Assembly: GCF_002741075.1 (NCBI RefSeq)
Contig: NZ_CP016634.1
Span: 1,906,501-1,970,500, forward strand
DNA from: Pseudomonas putida
GTDB taxonomy: Bacteria; Pseudomonadota; Gammaproteobacteria; Pseudomonadales; Pseudomonadaceae
Length of the DNA: 64,000 bases
Direction: 5' to 3'
Shown: positions 9,572 to 18,178 of the stretch, in pieces
How positions within the stretch are numbered: the first letter of the stretch is position 1
Layout: the number at the start of each line of letters is the position of its first letter
Position numbers and translations under genes: made by a program
Notes under the pieces: model-generated
The model's database searches: none
The model's input: the letters and a program-made list of their open reading frames with translations, nothing else
What the model was told of the DNA's origin: nothing

Positions 9572-10239
9572 ACAACAAACTCCCCACAGAGCAAGTACTT
9601 TCGCTGGCGGACCAGGTGGCCTGCGAACTGCGCGAGGACATCATCGGTGGGCGCTTGCTGCCCGGTATGGCCCTGATTGAGGCCGATCTGACTCACCGTT
9701 ACAGCGCTTCGCGTAACACCGTGCGAGAGGCCCTGCACCAACTCGGCAGGGAGGGACTGACTAGCTACGTGCGCAACAAGGGCGTGATGGTCCGCCGCAT
9801 GGGTCTGGCTGAAGTGCGCGACCTGTTCCTGGTGCGCCGCACTCTGGAGATCCAGGCCATCCTGGGCAGCAAGCCGCTGCGGGAGTACCAGTCCGACTCG
9901 ATGCTCGGCGCTATCGAGGCAGCCGAGCTGGCCCGCGACCGCGAAGATTGGCAGGCTTTTGGCACCCACAGCCTGCGCTTTCACCAGCACATCGTCGGGC
10001 TGTTACGCAGCCCGCTGCTGGACGCTTTCTTCACCAACATCGCCGCACAGATGCGCCTGGTATTCGCCGTCGCCCCTAACGAAGAAAACTTCCAGCGCCC
10101 ATGGCTGGAACGAGACTGCGAGATCCACGACCTACTTGCTGCTGGCCGCCGCCATGAGGCAGCCGAAGCCATGACTCGTTACTTAGACGATTCCGAGCAT
10201 GCCCTGCTCGACCTACTGAGCCACCCTGCCCGTGACTAA
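9568..10239 (+). CDS. GntR-family regulator with FCD ligand domain
   Basis: A 223-residue cytoplasmic regulator. Residues about 10-75 form the winged helix of the FadR subfamily (VACELREDIIGGRLLPG, then RYSASRNTVREALHQL). Residues about 80-210 form the all-helical FCD domain, which binds small carboxylates or amino acids, often through a metal (FHQHIVGLL and the C-terminal HEAAEAMTRYL). Its ATG overlaps the stop of the transporter gene, so it is co-translated with the transporter it probably controls. Confidence 0.88.
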   Translation: MNNKLPTEQVLSLADQVACELREDIIGGRLLPGMALIEADLTHRYSASRNTVREALHQLGREGLTSYVRNKGVMVRRMGLAEVRDLFLVRRTLEIQAILGSKPLREYQSDSMLGAIEAAELARDREDWQAFGTHSLRFHQHIVGLLRSPLLDAFFTNIAAQMRLVFAVAPNEENFQRPWLERDCEIHDLLAAGRRHEAAEAMTRYLDDSEHALLDLLSHPARD

Positions 10240-10278
10240 CCCGCGGACATGGCCACGCACACCCCAAAGGAGAAGCGC

Positions 10279-11145
10279 ATGAAGCCCACACCTCTATCCA
10301 AAGCCCCGAATGACGCTGCACAGCGCAAGTCAATCAAGCCGGTACTCTGCTACCCGGTCGAGACGTTACCCCGTCCGGACATTAGTACTTATCGCGCGTT
10401 GCGCGACGGACTCAAGCATGTCAGAACCGTCATCGTGCCGGCCCGCGATGCAGCGACCTTCACCGTTCCAGCAGGATGTTTTTTCCGCATTGTCTCGACC
10501 GAGGGGCCGCAGGTCGGCGACCTGAACCTCTTTAACCAACATGACCTCACAGAGCGGTTTTATACAGGCAAGACCCGAGCATTGAATGGCACACACTTGG
10601 GCGTCGGCGATCAATTGTTCTCCAGCTTTCCCTATCTGCGCCCCATGGCGACAATCACCCATGACACGCTCGACTGGTATGGGTTTGATGAATATGGCGG
10701 TTCAGTCCACGACGTGATCGGTACCCGCTGCGATCCTTACACCCACAATCTGCTCAGTCATGGAGGCCAGTATCACCACTGCTGCCATTCCAACCTGACC
10801 CGCGCACTCTCTGCATCAACAGGACTGGCGCCGCATGACGCCGAGCCACATGTGCATGATGTTCTGAACGTGTTCATGTGCACCGGCTTCACCCGAGACA
10901 CGGGCCAATACTTCATGAAGGCCAGCCCAGTGCAGCCTGGCGATTATCTCGAGTTTTTTGCAGAAATCGACCTGCTCGGCTGCCTCTCGGCCTGTCCAGG
11001 CGGCGACTGCTCAGCCGAACACTCGTCAGACACCGCGAAATGCTATCCACTACTGGTGGAAATCTACGAAGCAGAGCAGCGGCCTGAAGGGTGGATCGCG
11101 CCAGAAGTCAGTGGATACGATCGAACCCATGGGATCGGTCAATAG
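10279..11145 (+). CDS. DUF1989 protein (urea-carboxylase-associated / carboxyguanidine-deiminase-like family)
   Basis: A 288-residue protein of the DUF1989 family. It shows the family core VPARDAATFTVPAGCFFRIV with VGDLNLFN, the metal-site-like HCCHSN, and ACPGGDC with further Cys and His residues. Characterised relatives are the paired subunits of carboxyguanidine deiminase in guanidine degradation; many single members have no known function. Here it stands alone behind an amino-acid transporter and FCD regulator, so it probably acts on the imported compound. ATG at 10279 has AAAGGAG upstream; the in-frame ATG at 10249 lacks a good site. Confidence 0.8.
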   Translation: MKPTPLSKAPNDAAQRKSIKPVLCYPVETLPRPDISTYRALRDGLKHVRTVIVPARDAATFTVPAGCFFRIVSTEGPQVGDLNLFNQHDLTERFYTGKTRALNGTHLGVGDQLFSSFPYLRPMATITHDTLDWYGFDEYGGSVHDVIGTRCDPYTHNLLSHGGQYHHCCHSNLTRALSASTGLAPHDAEPHVHDVLNVFMCTGFTRDTGQYFMKASPVQPGDYLEFFAEIDLLGCLSACPGGDCSAEHSSDTAKCYPLLVEIYEAEQRPEGWIAPEVSGYDRTHGIGQ

Positions 11146-11209
11146 CGACAAGTTATCCTCCACGAGGAGAGCAGATCTAACTCAGTGGGCCATGCGTGGC
11201 CTGTGCTAT

Positions 11210-11231
11210 CTGGGCCGCGGCAGCGGCCCAG
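11210..11231. other. GC-rich hairpin between convergent genes
   Basis: CTGGGCCGC (11210-11218) pairs perfectly with GCGGCCCAG (11223-11231) around a four-base loop. It lies between the DUF1989 gene and the convergent chemoreceptor gene and may end transcription, but no T run follows on either strand. The rest of 11146-11436 shows no gene. Confidence 0.4.
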
Positions 11232-11436
11232 AAGGCTCATCTCGGGACTTACCCTCGGTAGGGTTTTGGCATGCTCCAATCGGTGTAGATGACGTCCTGC
11301 TTGCCGAATCTGCCTTCCGCTTTGCTGCTTGATGTCAGCGGCTTCGGGACAAAAGTGGTGATCCCGGCCTGCCCGCAAGCAAGGGTTCCCGAGCCTGTGT
11401 GATCGCTCGGTCAGCGACTCAACGCCGCAGCGCTCT

Positions 11437-12414
11437 TCATGCCAGTCCATCCAGCATCGATTGAATTTGCTGTGTTGCTTGTCGCGTGCTCTGGGCAAGC
11501 TTCTTTACTTCGTCAGCGACGACAGAAAATCCTCGCCCCACCTCGCCAGCCCTGGCAGCTTCTATGGCCGCATTCAATGCCAGCAAATTGGTCTGATCGG
11601 CTATCGAGCGGATCACACTCACCATTTGAGCAATCTGGTTGTAGATCGCCTGGTTCTGCTGCCGCATCTGCTCGTGATTTTCCTGGACGCTGCGTTCATC
11701 GCTGATGTCCCGCACCGCACCGAGCACCCGCATCAGCTCCCCTCGCCCATCGCGCACCGCCCGTCCCCGCTCGCGACACCAGATGTAGCCGCGAGCCTTA
11801 TGACGCATGCGGTACTCAAACACGTACTCGCCTCGGCCGGTCGGTACCAGAATCTCTGAGTCGAAAGCTGCCATGATGCCGGGCAGATCGTCTGGATGCG
11901 TGATGTCGACCTGGGATTGCCAGCCGTCAGGCAACTCCTCGGCGCTATAACCCATCAGTGTTCTGAACTGATCGGAAAACCGCAGAAGGCTCTCTCGATG
12001 ACGGATGTCGCCCTGGACAACCTCAATGTCCCACGTCCCTTCTGTCAGGGTGGTCTGCAATAGCGCCCAGACCTGATGCTGACTCGAAAGTGACGCTGCC
12101 CGCTGTTTAAGGGTGAGCAGGCAAGTCTCCAACTCACGGTTACATTCCAGAAGTTGTGCCTCGTGCGTCTCCATTTTCGCCAAGCGCACTTGAGCCGCGT
12201 GCAACTCTGACTCCCGAGCCTCCAATAGCTCCCGCACCCTCTGCGACTCCCGCGCATCGCGGTGTTGGTTGGCGACCAGCTCATTCAAGACGCACTGCAC
12301 CTTGGGGTGGCGCTTGAGGACAGGAAGCTCCAGCGCCTGATGCATTTGATTGGCGAGTACCAGTTCCAGAACCCGCACGACCTCATGGGCCCAGTGATCT
12401 TTTTTGAACAACAT
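11437..12414 (-). CDS. Soluble PAS-domain chemoreceptor with minimal signalling tip
   Basis: A 325-residue cytoplasmic methyl-accepting-type protein without membrane segments. Residues about 1-125 are helical and coiled-coil-like ([20 protein letters not shown]). About 135-245 is a PAS_3 fold ([20 protein letters not shown], then [20 protein letters not shown] and [10 protein letters not shown]). The last 65 residues contain the conserved receptor hairpin tip ([20 protein letters not shown], then [16 protein letters not shown]) and stop almost at once, so most of the usual signalling helices and methylation sites are missing. The start at 12414 has a GGGAG site; an upstream frame start at 12498 adds unlike residues. 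Confidence 0.82.
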   Translation of the reverse strand: MLFKKDHWAHEVVRVLELVLANQMHQALELPVLKRHPKVQCVLNELVANQHRDARESQRVRELLEARESELHAAQVRLAKMETHEAQLLECNRELETCLLTLKQRAASLSSQHQVWALLQTTLTEGTWDIEVVQGDIRHRESLLRFSDQFRTLMGYSAEELPDGWQSQVDITHPDDLPGIMAAFDSEILVPTGRGEYVFEYRMRHKARGYIWCRERGRAVRDGRGELMRVLGAVRDISDERSVQENHEQMRQQNQAIYNQIAQMVSVIRSIADQTNLLALNAAIEAARAGEVGRGFSVVADEVKKLAQSTRQATQQIQSMLDGLA

Positions 12415-12644
12415 GCTCCCACCGCCTGAACTTCTTCTCCAGCCAGTGAGTTGACGCCAATTGCAAAACCGCGTCTTGCTTTGCGCTGACAGGTTCATTG
12501 ACGCTCACTGCCATGCAAGCTGGCGGATAACGTCCTGGTGCTGCCCGATGGGCGCATTAGCGCATGGCGGAGTTGGGCCCTGTGACTATGATGGATAGGT
12601 ACAGACCTTGCCCTATTCGCGGAAGTCATCACACTCAAGACATA

Positions 12645-12799
12645 GGCTCTGTACGGAAAGCTTTGTTACTCGGTGATGCTGCGTTGAAAACAGCCTCGGA
12701 ATGCTCATTTACAACCCATGAAGTCGAGCGCGACTCCGACCGTTCCTCGGCTGTTTTCGCCTTGCCTGACCTTCGTCTCAAGACTTTTCATACAGACCC
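12645..12799. mobile_element. MITE-like non-autonomous element (about 155 bp)
   Basis: Imperfect inverted repeats of about 18 bases bound the element: GGCTCTGTACGGAAAG at 12645-12660 and, on the other strand from 12799, GGGTCTGTATGAAAAG. Each end is flanked by TA (12643-12644 and 12800-12801). The interior has no gene and contains a second partly mirrored pair, AAAACAGCCTCGGAA against CCTCGGCTGTTTTCG. The ends resemble those of IS5-like elements, so it is probably an internally deleted derivative. It sits just upstream of the Sel1/protease/rhodanese gene and may carry part of its promoter. Confidence 0.6.
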
Positions 12800-12826
12800 T
12801 AAGGCACTCGTTAGGGAAGCCTGAAC

Positions 12827-15800
12827 ATGTCCGCCACGAAATCCCGACTTCAGCACTTTCGGCCGTCAGGTGTGGCTACCGTCTTTTTCCTACTTACGTT
12901 ATGGGCCTTTTTTCCATTCGCTCCCGCCTATGCCGGCTTGGAGGAAGGGATAGAGGCATACGACGCCGATCGTTACAGCGAGGCGTTCCAGCAATTGCTG
13001 CCCTTGGCCGAACAGGGCAACGCGACAGCGCAACGCTACATTGGCGACATGTATCGGTACGGATCGGGCACCCCATCCGATATTCCGCAGGCTGTGCAAT
13101 GGCTGAAGAAGGCCGCGACGCAAGGTGATGCCCAGGCCCAAACCGATCTTGGCCTGTTGCAGACAGGAATGTCCTCCGATTCAAGCCCGAAGTTACTTGA
13201 GAAGAAACAAGGGGTGAAGTGGCTGGAAACGGCCGCGCAGGCTGGCGATTCAAAGGCCCAATATGCCCTGGGTTTGATTTACTTGGGCGAGACCAAAGAC
13301 ACCCATATCGTCGCGCTCGATAAGCAGCGAGGCATCGAATGGATAAGCCGTGCGGCGCAGTCGTCCGACCCTCAATACCGGACGAAGGCTGCCATGCTGC
13401 TGCGCATTCTTTATTCGGATGTCGGCGAACAGTCTTACGATTTCAATAAAGCACTGCATTGGCTGCAGGTGCAATTCGATCTGCTCGAAACCCGAAAAGC
13501 TGCAGAGGCAGGCGACGCCATGGCGGCGAAGACGCTCGCCTACGCACTGTCGCAAAAGGGCTGGAACCCCCATGACGTCAATCTGCAAACCGAAATTCTC
13601 AAATGGTATGAGCAAGCGATAGCCGGCGGGGCGCTGGAGGGCAAGGCCGCCGAGGATTATGGTTGTCTGTTCATCTATGGGAATGGCGGCGTTACCAAGG
13701 ATTATGACAAGGCCAGGCATTGGGTAGAGATCGGCAATCAAGCCTCGAAATTGCAAGCGGCCGCCGATGCCGGTGATCGGGAAGCCATGGCGAAAATGGG
13801 CGATATCTACGCAACGACCTGCCTGAAGGACTCGGAGGAGACCTTTGAAAAGGCGCGTGCGCAAGCCGCGCAATGGTACGAGAAAGCCGTGGCCAAGGGT
13901 GACACCGCTAAAGCCTGGGAACTGTACGATTTCGCGTCCACGCCCGAACAAGAAATGCACTGGGCACAAATCGCCGCCGGCATCACCACGGCGGACGGCA
14001 AACCCATCAATACCCGCTATGGGGGCGATGTGCTGTTTGAAAACCTGCCTCGGCGTGACCTGCCCGTGGAGTTCCGGCATGCACCCGGCGCGTCCTGGCT
14101 CTCCCTCCATCCGATGAGCGTGCATGCCAAGCCCGATGCATCCTCCCCGGTGACTGCCGAAATAGGGCGCTTCTACCAGATTTACGCAAGACCCTCGCCG
14201 ACACCCGGCTGGGCCGCCCTGATTGCCGTGAGTCGAGGCCCCTATCCCGATCCTTTTCAGTACCTGAGCCCTAGCTCGGTCAAGGATGGCAAGTTCGTAC
14301 CGAGAAGAGGCATGAACCGGCAATCTTTCGATCCTTATGTCGGTTATGTGCCACTGGAGCTGCTGGGCAACCTGGATGAAGTACCCGCCCCCTTGCCACT
14401 GTCCCAGCAGGGCCTGGTGCCAGTCCCGGCCTATTGGGCACCGATCGGCATTGAGGAAAACCGACGTTTCGTCACGGACTTCAGCCAGCCTCCCTATGAC
14501 GCGCTAGTGCGGGTCGCTCACAGCTTTGGAAGCTGTTCCGGCGCCATCGTGCTCAAACCCACTATCGTCGTGACGTCCGGGCACTGCTTCAAGAACGATA
14601 AGGACGACGCACTTGTCATCATCGAGCGTGGCCCGAACCAGGTCGAAAAAATCCCCGCTCGAATCGTGCGTCGGGCGCTGAGTCGGGGCAATTACCAAGA
14701 TTGGGCGGTGCTACGGCTCAAGCATGCCCCGCAATCAGCAGTGACACCGCTGAATTTCGCCGACAGTGTCGATTGGTCGCGCGTGACCCGTTTCCGCGCG
14801 GTGCTGGCGGGCTATCCAGGTGACCTGCTGCACACTGCCTCGACAAAGGCGCTTGGCTTCGATGCACCCTCCATCAGCGAATGCGTGGTGGATGTGGCAC
14901 GTCATGACCATGACAAGGATGCATTCCAGATTGGCCATTCGTGCAACCAATGGTTCGGAGCCTCAGGGGGACCGTTCATGGTTTGGAATCCCGAGACCAG
15001 ACGCTTTGAACTGTTAGCGCTCAATACCTTCCTGGCGCAAGGCTTCACAACCGCTGACGAAGTCCTGAAGGACCTTTTCGCCGAGAAAATCTTCAAGGAC
15101 CAGGCCGCCCGAGTGGTGCAACCATTCGAAATGAAAAATACACCCGCATTGCTGGATGTAAAAAAAGACGCATACAAATCGATACCTGGCTTGGCCAGTG
15201 TGTTCGAGGCTTATCAGAACTGGACGAGCAGCCTGTTCAGTGAAAAGGCTACGTTGAGTGCGAAGATGATTGAAGTGGCGCGCGCCGAGGCAGGCCTCAA
15301 GCCGGCAGCTAGCCCCTACCTGGATGATCCGCAGCGTCTCGGATTCTGGCTTTACGACGAGGTCGAGTGGAGCAGCAGGCTGCCCACCACTGAGGCACGC
15401 GCGAACTGTGCGCAACAATGCGATGAAAGCATCGTCCGGCCTCATGGCTGGACTCTGCAGTTGGGGCAAAAAATCCATTGGGATGAATTGGCCGGTCGTG
15501 ACGACACCCTGGCCAACAGGAGGGCTGGCTGGATAGTGGTGGGGGGCGATCTTTTCTATATCAATAAAGACAGTGGGACAGTCACCGGCGTCGTGCGCCA
15601 CTTCCTCAACCTGAAAGACTATGGCACTGCCTTCAACCGGCAATTCGAGCTTTGGCAACGGTACAAGCACTTGACGGACGAATACAGCGACGCGTTTGTC
15701 TGGAACGAAGAGGCCGACTCCAGCGCGCTCCCGACAACTCAGTTGCGCCGCGACAACTTCGGCGATGACACACCCCGGCAAATACCCGGCGGCACTGTCA

Positions 15801-16174
15801 TCAAGGCAGACGACCTGGCTCTTGAGCTGGGCTCTGAGCACCCTCCTGTTGTCATCGCTTCAATCGGCGGCCCATTGGGGTTACCCGGTTCGGTGGATCT
15901 TTCCTATTCAGCGAAAGGCGCAAGCTACAGCGACGCGGTCCAGCAGCGATTCGAGCATGACCTGATCAAACTCACAGACAACGATAAATCCCGTGAACTG
16001 GTGTTTTACTGCCATCACTCCAGATGCTGGCTGTCGTACAACAGCGCACTCAGAGCCATTAAACTTGGTTATTCAAATGTGCATTGGTTCCGGGGCGGGC
16101 TCAATACGTGGGCCATGCTCGGATTGCCCATGGATTGGGTGAAGAGGTTGGAGAGCCAGACGGTCACGCAGTGA
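12827..16174 (+). CDS. Secreted Sel1-repeat / trypsin-like protease / rhodanese fusion protein
   Basis: A 1115-residue envelope protein with an unusual layout. A signal peptide (about 1-36, ending APAYA) is followed by Sel1-like repeats (about 40-400; for example AQRYIGDMYRYGSGTPSDIP and SKAQYALGLIYLGETKD). A linker with an SH3-like look (about 420-505) leads to a trypsin-like domain with a complete triad: His586 in TSGHC, Asp625 in QDWAVLRL and Ser713 in GASGG. The C-terminal 125 residues form a rhodanese-like domain of the PQQ-associated CxxCW type (FYCHHSRCW, Cys1062 and Cys1067, then NVHWFRGGLNTW). Sel1 repeats usually mediate protein contacts. The combination suggests a periplasmic protease with sulfur or redox control, but its target is unknown. 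The gene stands alone. Confidence 0.85.
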   Translation: MSATKSRLQHFRPSGVATVFFLLTLWAFFPFAPAYAGLEEGIEAYDADRYSEAFQQLLPLAEQGNATAQRYIGDMYRYGSGTPSDIPQAVQWLKKAATQGDAQAQTDLGLLQTGMSSDSSPKLLEKKQGVKWLETAAQAGDSKAQYALGLIYLGETKDTHIVALDKQRGIEWISRAAQSSDPQYRTKAAMLLRILYSDVGEQSYDFNKALHWLQVQFDLLETRKAAEAGDAMAAKTLAYALSQKGWNPHDVNLQTEILKWYEQAIAGGALEGKAAEDYGCLFIYGNGGVTKDYDKARHWVEIGNQASKLQAAADAGDREAMAKMGDIYATTCLKDSEETFEKARAQAAQWYEKAVAKGDTAKAWELYDFASTPEQEMHWAQIAAGITTADGKPINTRYGGDVLFENLPRRDLPVEFRHAPGASWLSLHPMSVHAKPDASSPVTAEIGRFYQIYARPSPTPGWAALIAVSRGPYPDPFQYLSPSSVKDGKFVPRRGMNRQSFDPYVGYVPLELLGNLDEVPAPLPLSQQGLVPVPAYWAPIGIEENRRFVTDFSQPPYDALVRVAHSFGSCSGAIVLKPTIVVTSGHCFKNDKDDALVIIERGPNQVEKIPARIVRRALSRGNYQDWAVLRLKHAPQSAVTPLNFADSVDWSRVTRFRAVLAGYPGDLLHTASTKALGFDAPSISECVVDVARHDHDKDAFQIGHSCNQWFGASGGPFMVWNPETRRFELLALNTFLAQGFTTADEVLKDLFAEKIFKDQAARVVQPFEMKNTPALLDVKKDAYKSIPGLASVFEAYQNWTSSLFSEKATLSAKMIEVARAEAGLKPAASPYLDDPQRLGFWLYDEVEWSSRLPTTEARANCAQQCDESIVRPHGWTLQLGQKIHWDELAGRDDTLANRRAGWIVVGGDLFYINKDSGTVTGVVRHFLNLKDYGTAFNRQFELWQRYKHLTDEYSDAFVWNEEADSSALPTTQLRRDNFGDDTPRQIPGGTVIKADDLALELGSEHPPVVIASIGGPLGLPGSVDLSYSAKGASYSDAVQQRFEHDLIKLTDNDKSRELVFYCHHSRCWLSYNSALRAIKLGYSNVHWFRGGLNTWAMLGLPMDWVKRLESQTVTQ

Positions 16175-16278
16175 GCCGTGCTTCAGACTTTGCATGAAGC
16201 CTTCGATTCGCAAGGCTGTCATGGCGTGAACCCGATGAACCGGGATGGTTCATTCACCCCGGTGCCGGTGAAGGCAAA

Positions 16279-16359
16279 TCAGCGGTTCTGGCCACCTTGT
16301 CGACCGGCTCCGGTTGTTGTGCCGCCTTGGTCGCCACGGTTGTCTTGATTGTTAGCCAT
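16279..16359 (-). CDS. Possible 26-residue glycine/asparagine-rich peptide
   Basis: The frame starts ATG at 16359 behind a GAGGTAAG ribosome-site-like sequence and encodes MANNQDNRGDQGG, then a Thr-rich step and GRQGGQNR. The composition recalls the short hydrophilic KGG-type stress peptides of Pseudomonas, but the typical KGG repeat is absent. It lies between the convergent end of the Sel1 gene and hvfC. The good ribosome site is the main argument for coding. Confidence 0.4.
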   Translation of the reverse strand: MANNQDNRGDQGGTTTGAGRQGGQNR

Positions 16360-16538
16360 GATCGCTTACCTCAAGTCGAACACAGGAAGATCTGTGTTCA
16401 GTTATGAGTGAGCGGCACGATCCGGGGAGGCATTTTTTGCGGCCATTTCGGACCAAACGCCTTAACAGCCGCAGGCCAGCATTTATGGCTCAAAACGCCA
16501 CGGCCCTCTGCCCCACAGCCCGCCGGCGAATACCAGGC

Positions 16539-17276
16539 CTAACCGCGAACGGTGCCGAGTACTACACCTTGGGCTTTGAGGCCGCTCAACAAGGCACTGC
16601 CTTGGGGTTCCAAGGCACTTCGTTCGACGCCTGCCCTCTCTGCCAGCACGTCGAGGTGTTCGCGGCCGGTGAGCAGCTGTTGCTGCAGCGACACCAACAG
16701 GGCGTGGGCCAAGGGCGCCAATCGCGCGAAGTGGATTTTTTGGTCCGCGCCGCGGCGGGCCAGCAGCAGCGTGGGCTCGAGGGGGGCTTCCAGCGGCAGG
16801 TGATCCGGCCCGATATGACTGACCGGCCAGGTGTAGGCCAAGGGCATGGCGAGACTCGACAGCAGCGGTACGCCATCAAGCAAATCGCCTTCTGGGTCAT
16901 GGGCCGGGTCGGTGCTGTCGCTGAGCAGCAACACGGTCTCGATCCATTCATAGTGGGCAAGCTCAGCCACCCAGCCTGGCAGGTCGCCGCGGGTTTCCAG
17001 GTAGCTGACCCACTCCCCGGCCACTTCGGTGAACAACGGTGTCTTGCAGCGGTGGGAGGCGTAGAACTCCGTGGTCAGTGACTGCCACTGGGTCTGGGCC
17101 AAGGTGGCGCTCAGTACGGGGAAACTACCGGCCAGCAACGACTGCATGTTGCCCAGAAACAGCCGTCTGTACACCGCCAGACGTCGCGCCTCGATGCCGG
17201 GCGGCGCCGGGTTGTTGTGCGGATCGCGAATGAAGCGGCTCAGACACAGCTGCTGCTCACGCAAGGTTTCAGCCAT
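16539..17276 (-). CDS. hvfC: HvfC/BufC-type RiPP maturation partner (DUF2063)
   Basis: A 245-residue protein of the DUF2063 family: [15 protein letters not shown] at the start, then [20 protein letters not shown] and [16 protein letters not shown]. Family members partner the DUF692 enzyme and are thought to recognise the leader of the precursor peptide during copper-linked cysteine modification. ATG at 17276 overlaps the last eight bases of hvfB, showing translational coupling. A longer frame up to 17450 reads antisense-like residues inside hvfB and is rejected. It is the last gene of the hvfABC operon; the DoxX-like hvfD often found with this set is not present. Confidence 0.88.
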   Translation of the reverse strand: MAETLREQQLCLSRFIRDPHNNPAPPGIEARRLAVYRRLFLGNMQSLLAGSFPVLSATLAQTQWQSLTTEFYASHRCKTPLFTEVAGEWVSYLETRGDLPGWVAELAHYEWIETVLLLSDSTDPAHDPEGDLLDGVPLLSSLAMPLAYTWPVSHIGPDHLPLEAPLEPTLLLARRGADQKIHFARLAPLAHALLVSLQQQLLTGREHLDVLAERAGVERSALEPQGSALLSGLKAQGVVLGTVRG

Positions 17277-18114
17277 GGCGCACCTGCGGCGCTTGCGCGC
17301 GGGCCTGCAGCGCCCGAATGTAGCCCACCTCGCCGAGCAGCTCGTCAAGGGGCGGGAAATTGAAGTCGCGCTCCAGCAAGGTCGGCACCGCCCCGAAGTA
17401 CTGGTAGGTACTGCGCAACAGTTGCCAGACGTCCTGCTGCACCGCCGCACCGTGGGTATCGATCTTCAGGTCCGGCGCTTCATCGTAGTGTCCGGCCACG
17501 TGCAGGCAAGCCACCCGTTGGGCCGGTACGCGGGCAAGGAAAGCGTCAGCGTCGTAGCCGTGGTTGCAGGCATTGACGATCAGGTTGTTGACGTCCAACA
17601 ACAGATCGCAGTCGGCCTCGTCCAAGACCGCGCACAAGAAATCGATCTCGCTCATCGCCTGGTACGGCGCCGCGTAGTAGGAAATGTTCTCCACCGCGAT
17701 GCGTCGGCCAAGCGCATCCTGGACCTGACGGATACGCCGGGCGGTATGGCGCACAGCTTCGGTGGTGAACGGCATGGGCATCAGGTCATACAGGTGGCCG
17801 TCATCGCTGCAGTAGCTCAAGTGCTCGCTGAATAGCGGGACATCGTACCGGTCGAGAAAAGCGCGGATACGCCGAAGGAACACATGATCCAGCGGTTCGG
17901 GGCCGCCAAGGGACAGCGAAAGGCCGTGACACGACAGCGGGAACCGCTCGGCCAGGCGCGCCAGGCTCTCACCGTAGGCGCCGCCGACGCCGATCCAGTT
18001 GTCCGGCGCACACTCGAGAAAGTCCACCGCATCGGCATCCATGCTCAGCAGCTCAGGCAACAGCGACCGACGCAGACCAAGCCCGGCACCGTGCAAGTCA
18101 AACGAAGTACTCAT
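17269..18114 (-). CDS. hvfB: HvfB/BufB-type multinuclear iron enzyme (DUF692)
   Basis: A 281-residue TIM-barrel-type DUF692 protein. Characterised relatives (MbnB, HvfB, BufB) use a cluster of two or three iron ions to turn cysteines of a partner peptide into oxazolone-thioamide or thiooxazole groups. Visible family motifs are [62 protein letters not shown] and [16 protein letters not shown], followed by the His in [10 protein letters not shown]. The start has AGGAG at good distance. It sits 64 bases after hvfA and overlaps hvfC. Confidence 0.92.
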   Translation of the reverse strand: MSTSFDLHGAGLGLRRSLLPELLSMDADAVDFLECAPDNWIGVGGAYGESLARLAERFPLSCHGLSLSLGGPEPLDHVFLRRIRAFLDRYDVPLFSEHLSYCSDDGHLYDLMPMPFTTEAVRHTARRIRQVQDALGRRIAVENISYYAAPYQAMSEIDFLCAVLDEADCDLLLDVNNLIVNACNHGYDADAFLARVPAQRVACLHVAGHYDEAPDLKIDTHGAAVQQDVWQLLRSTYQYFGAVPTLLERDFNFPPLDELLGEVGYIRALQARAQAPQVRHG

Positions 18115-18178
18115 GGTGATCTCCTGTGAGTCCTGCTCCCTCCCCCGGCCAAAGGCCCGGGGAGGCGATCAGCGAAGG

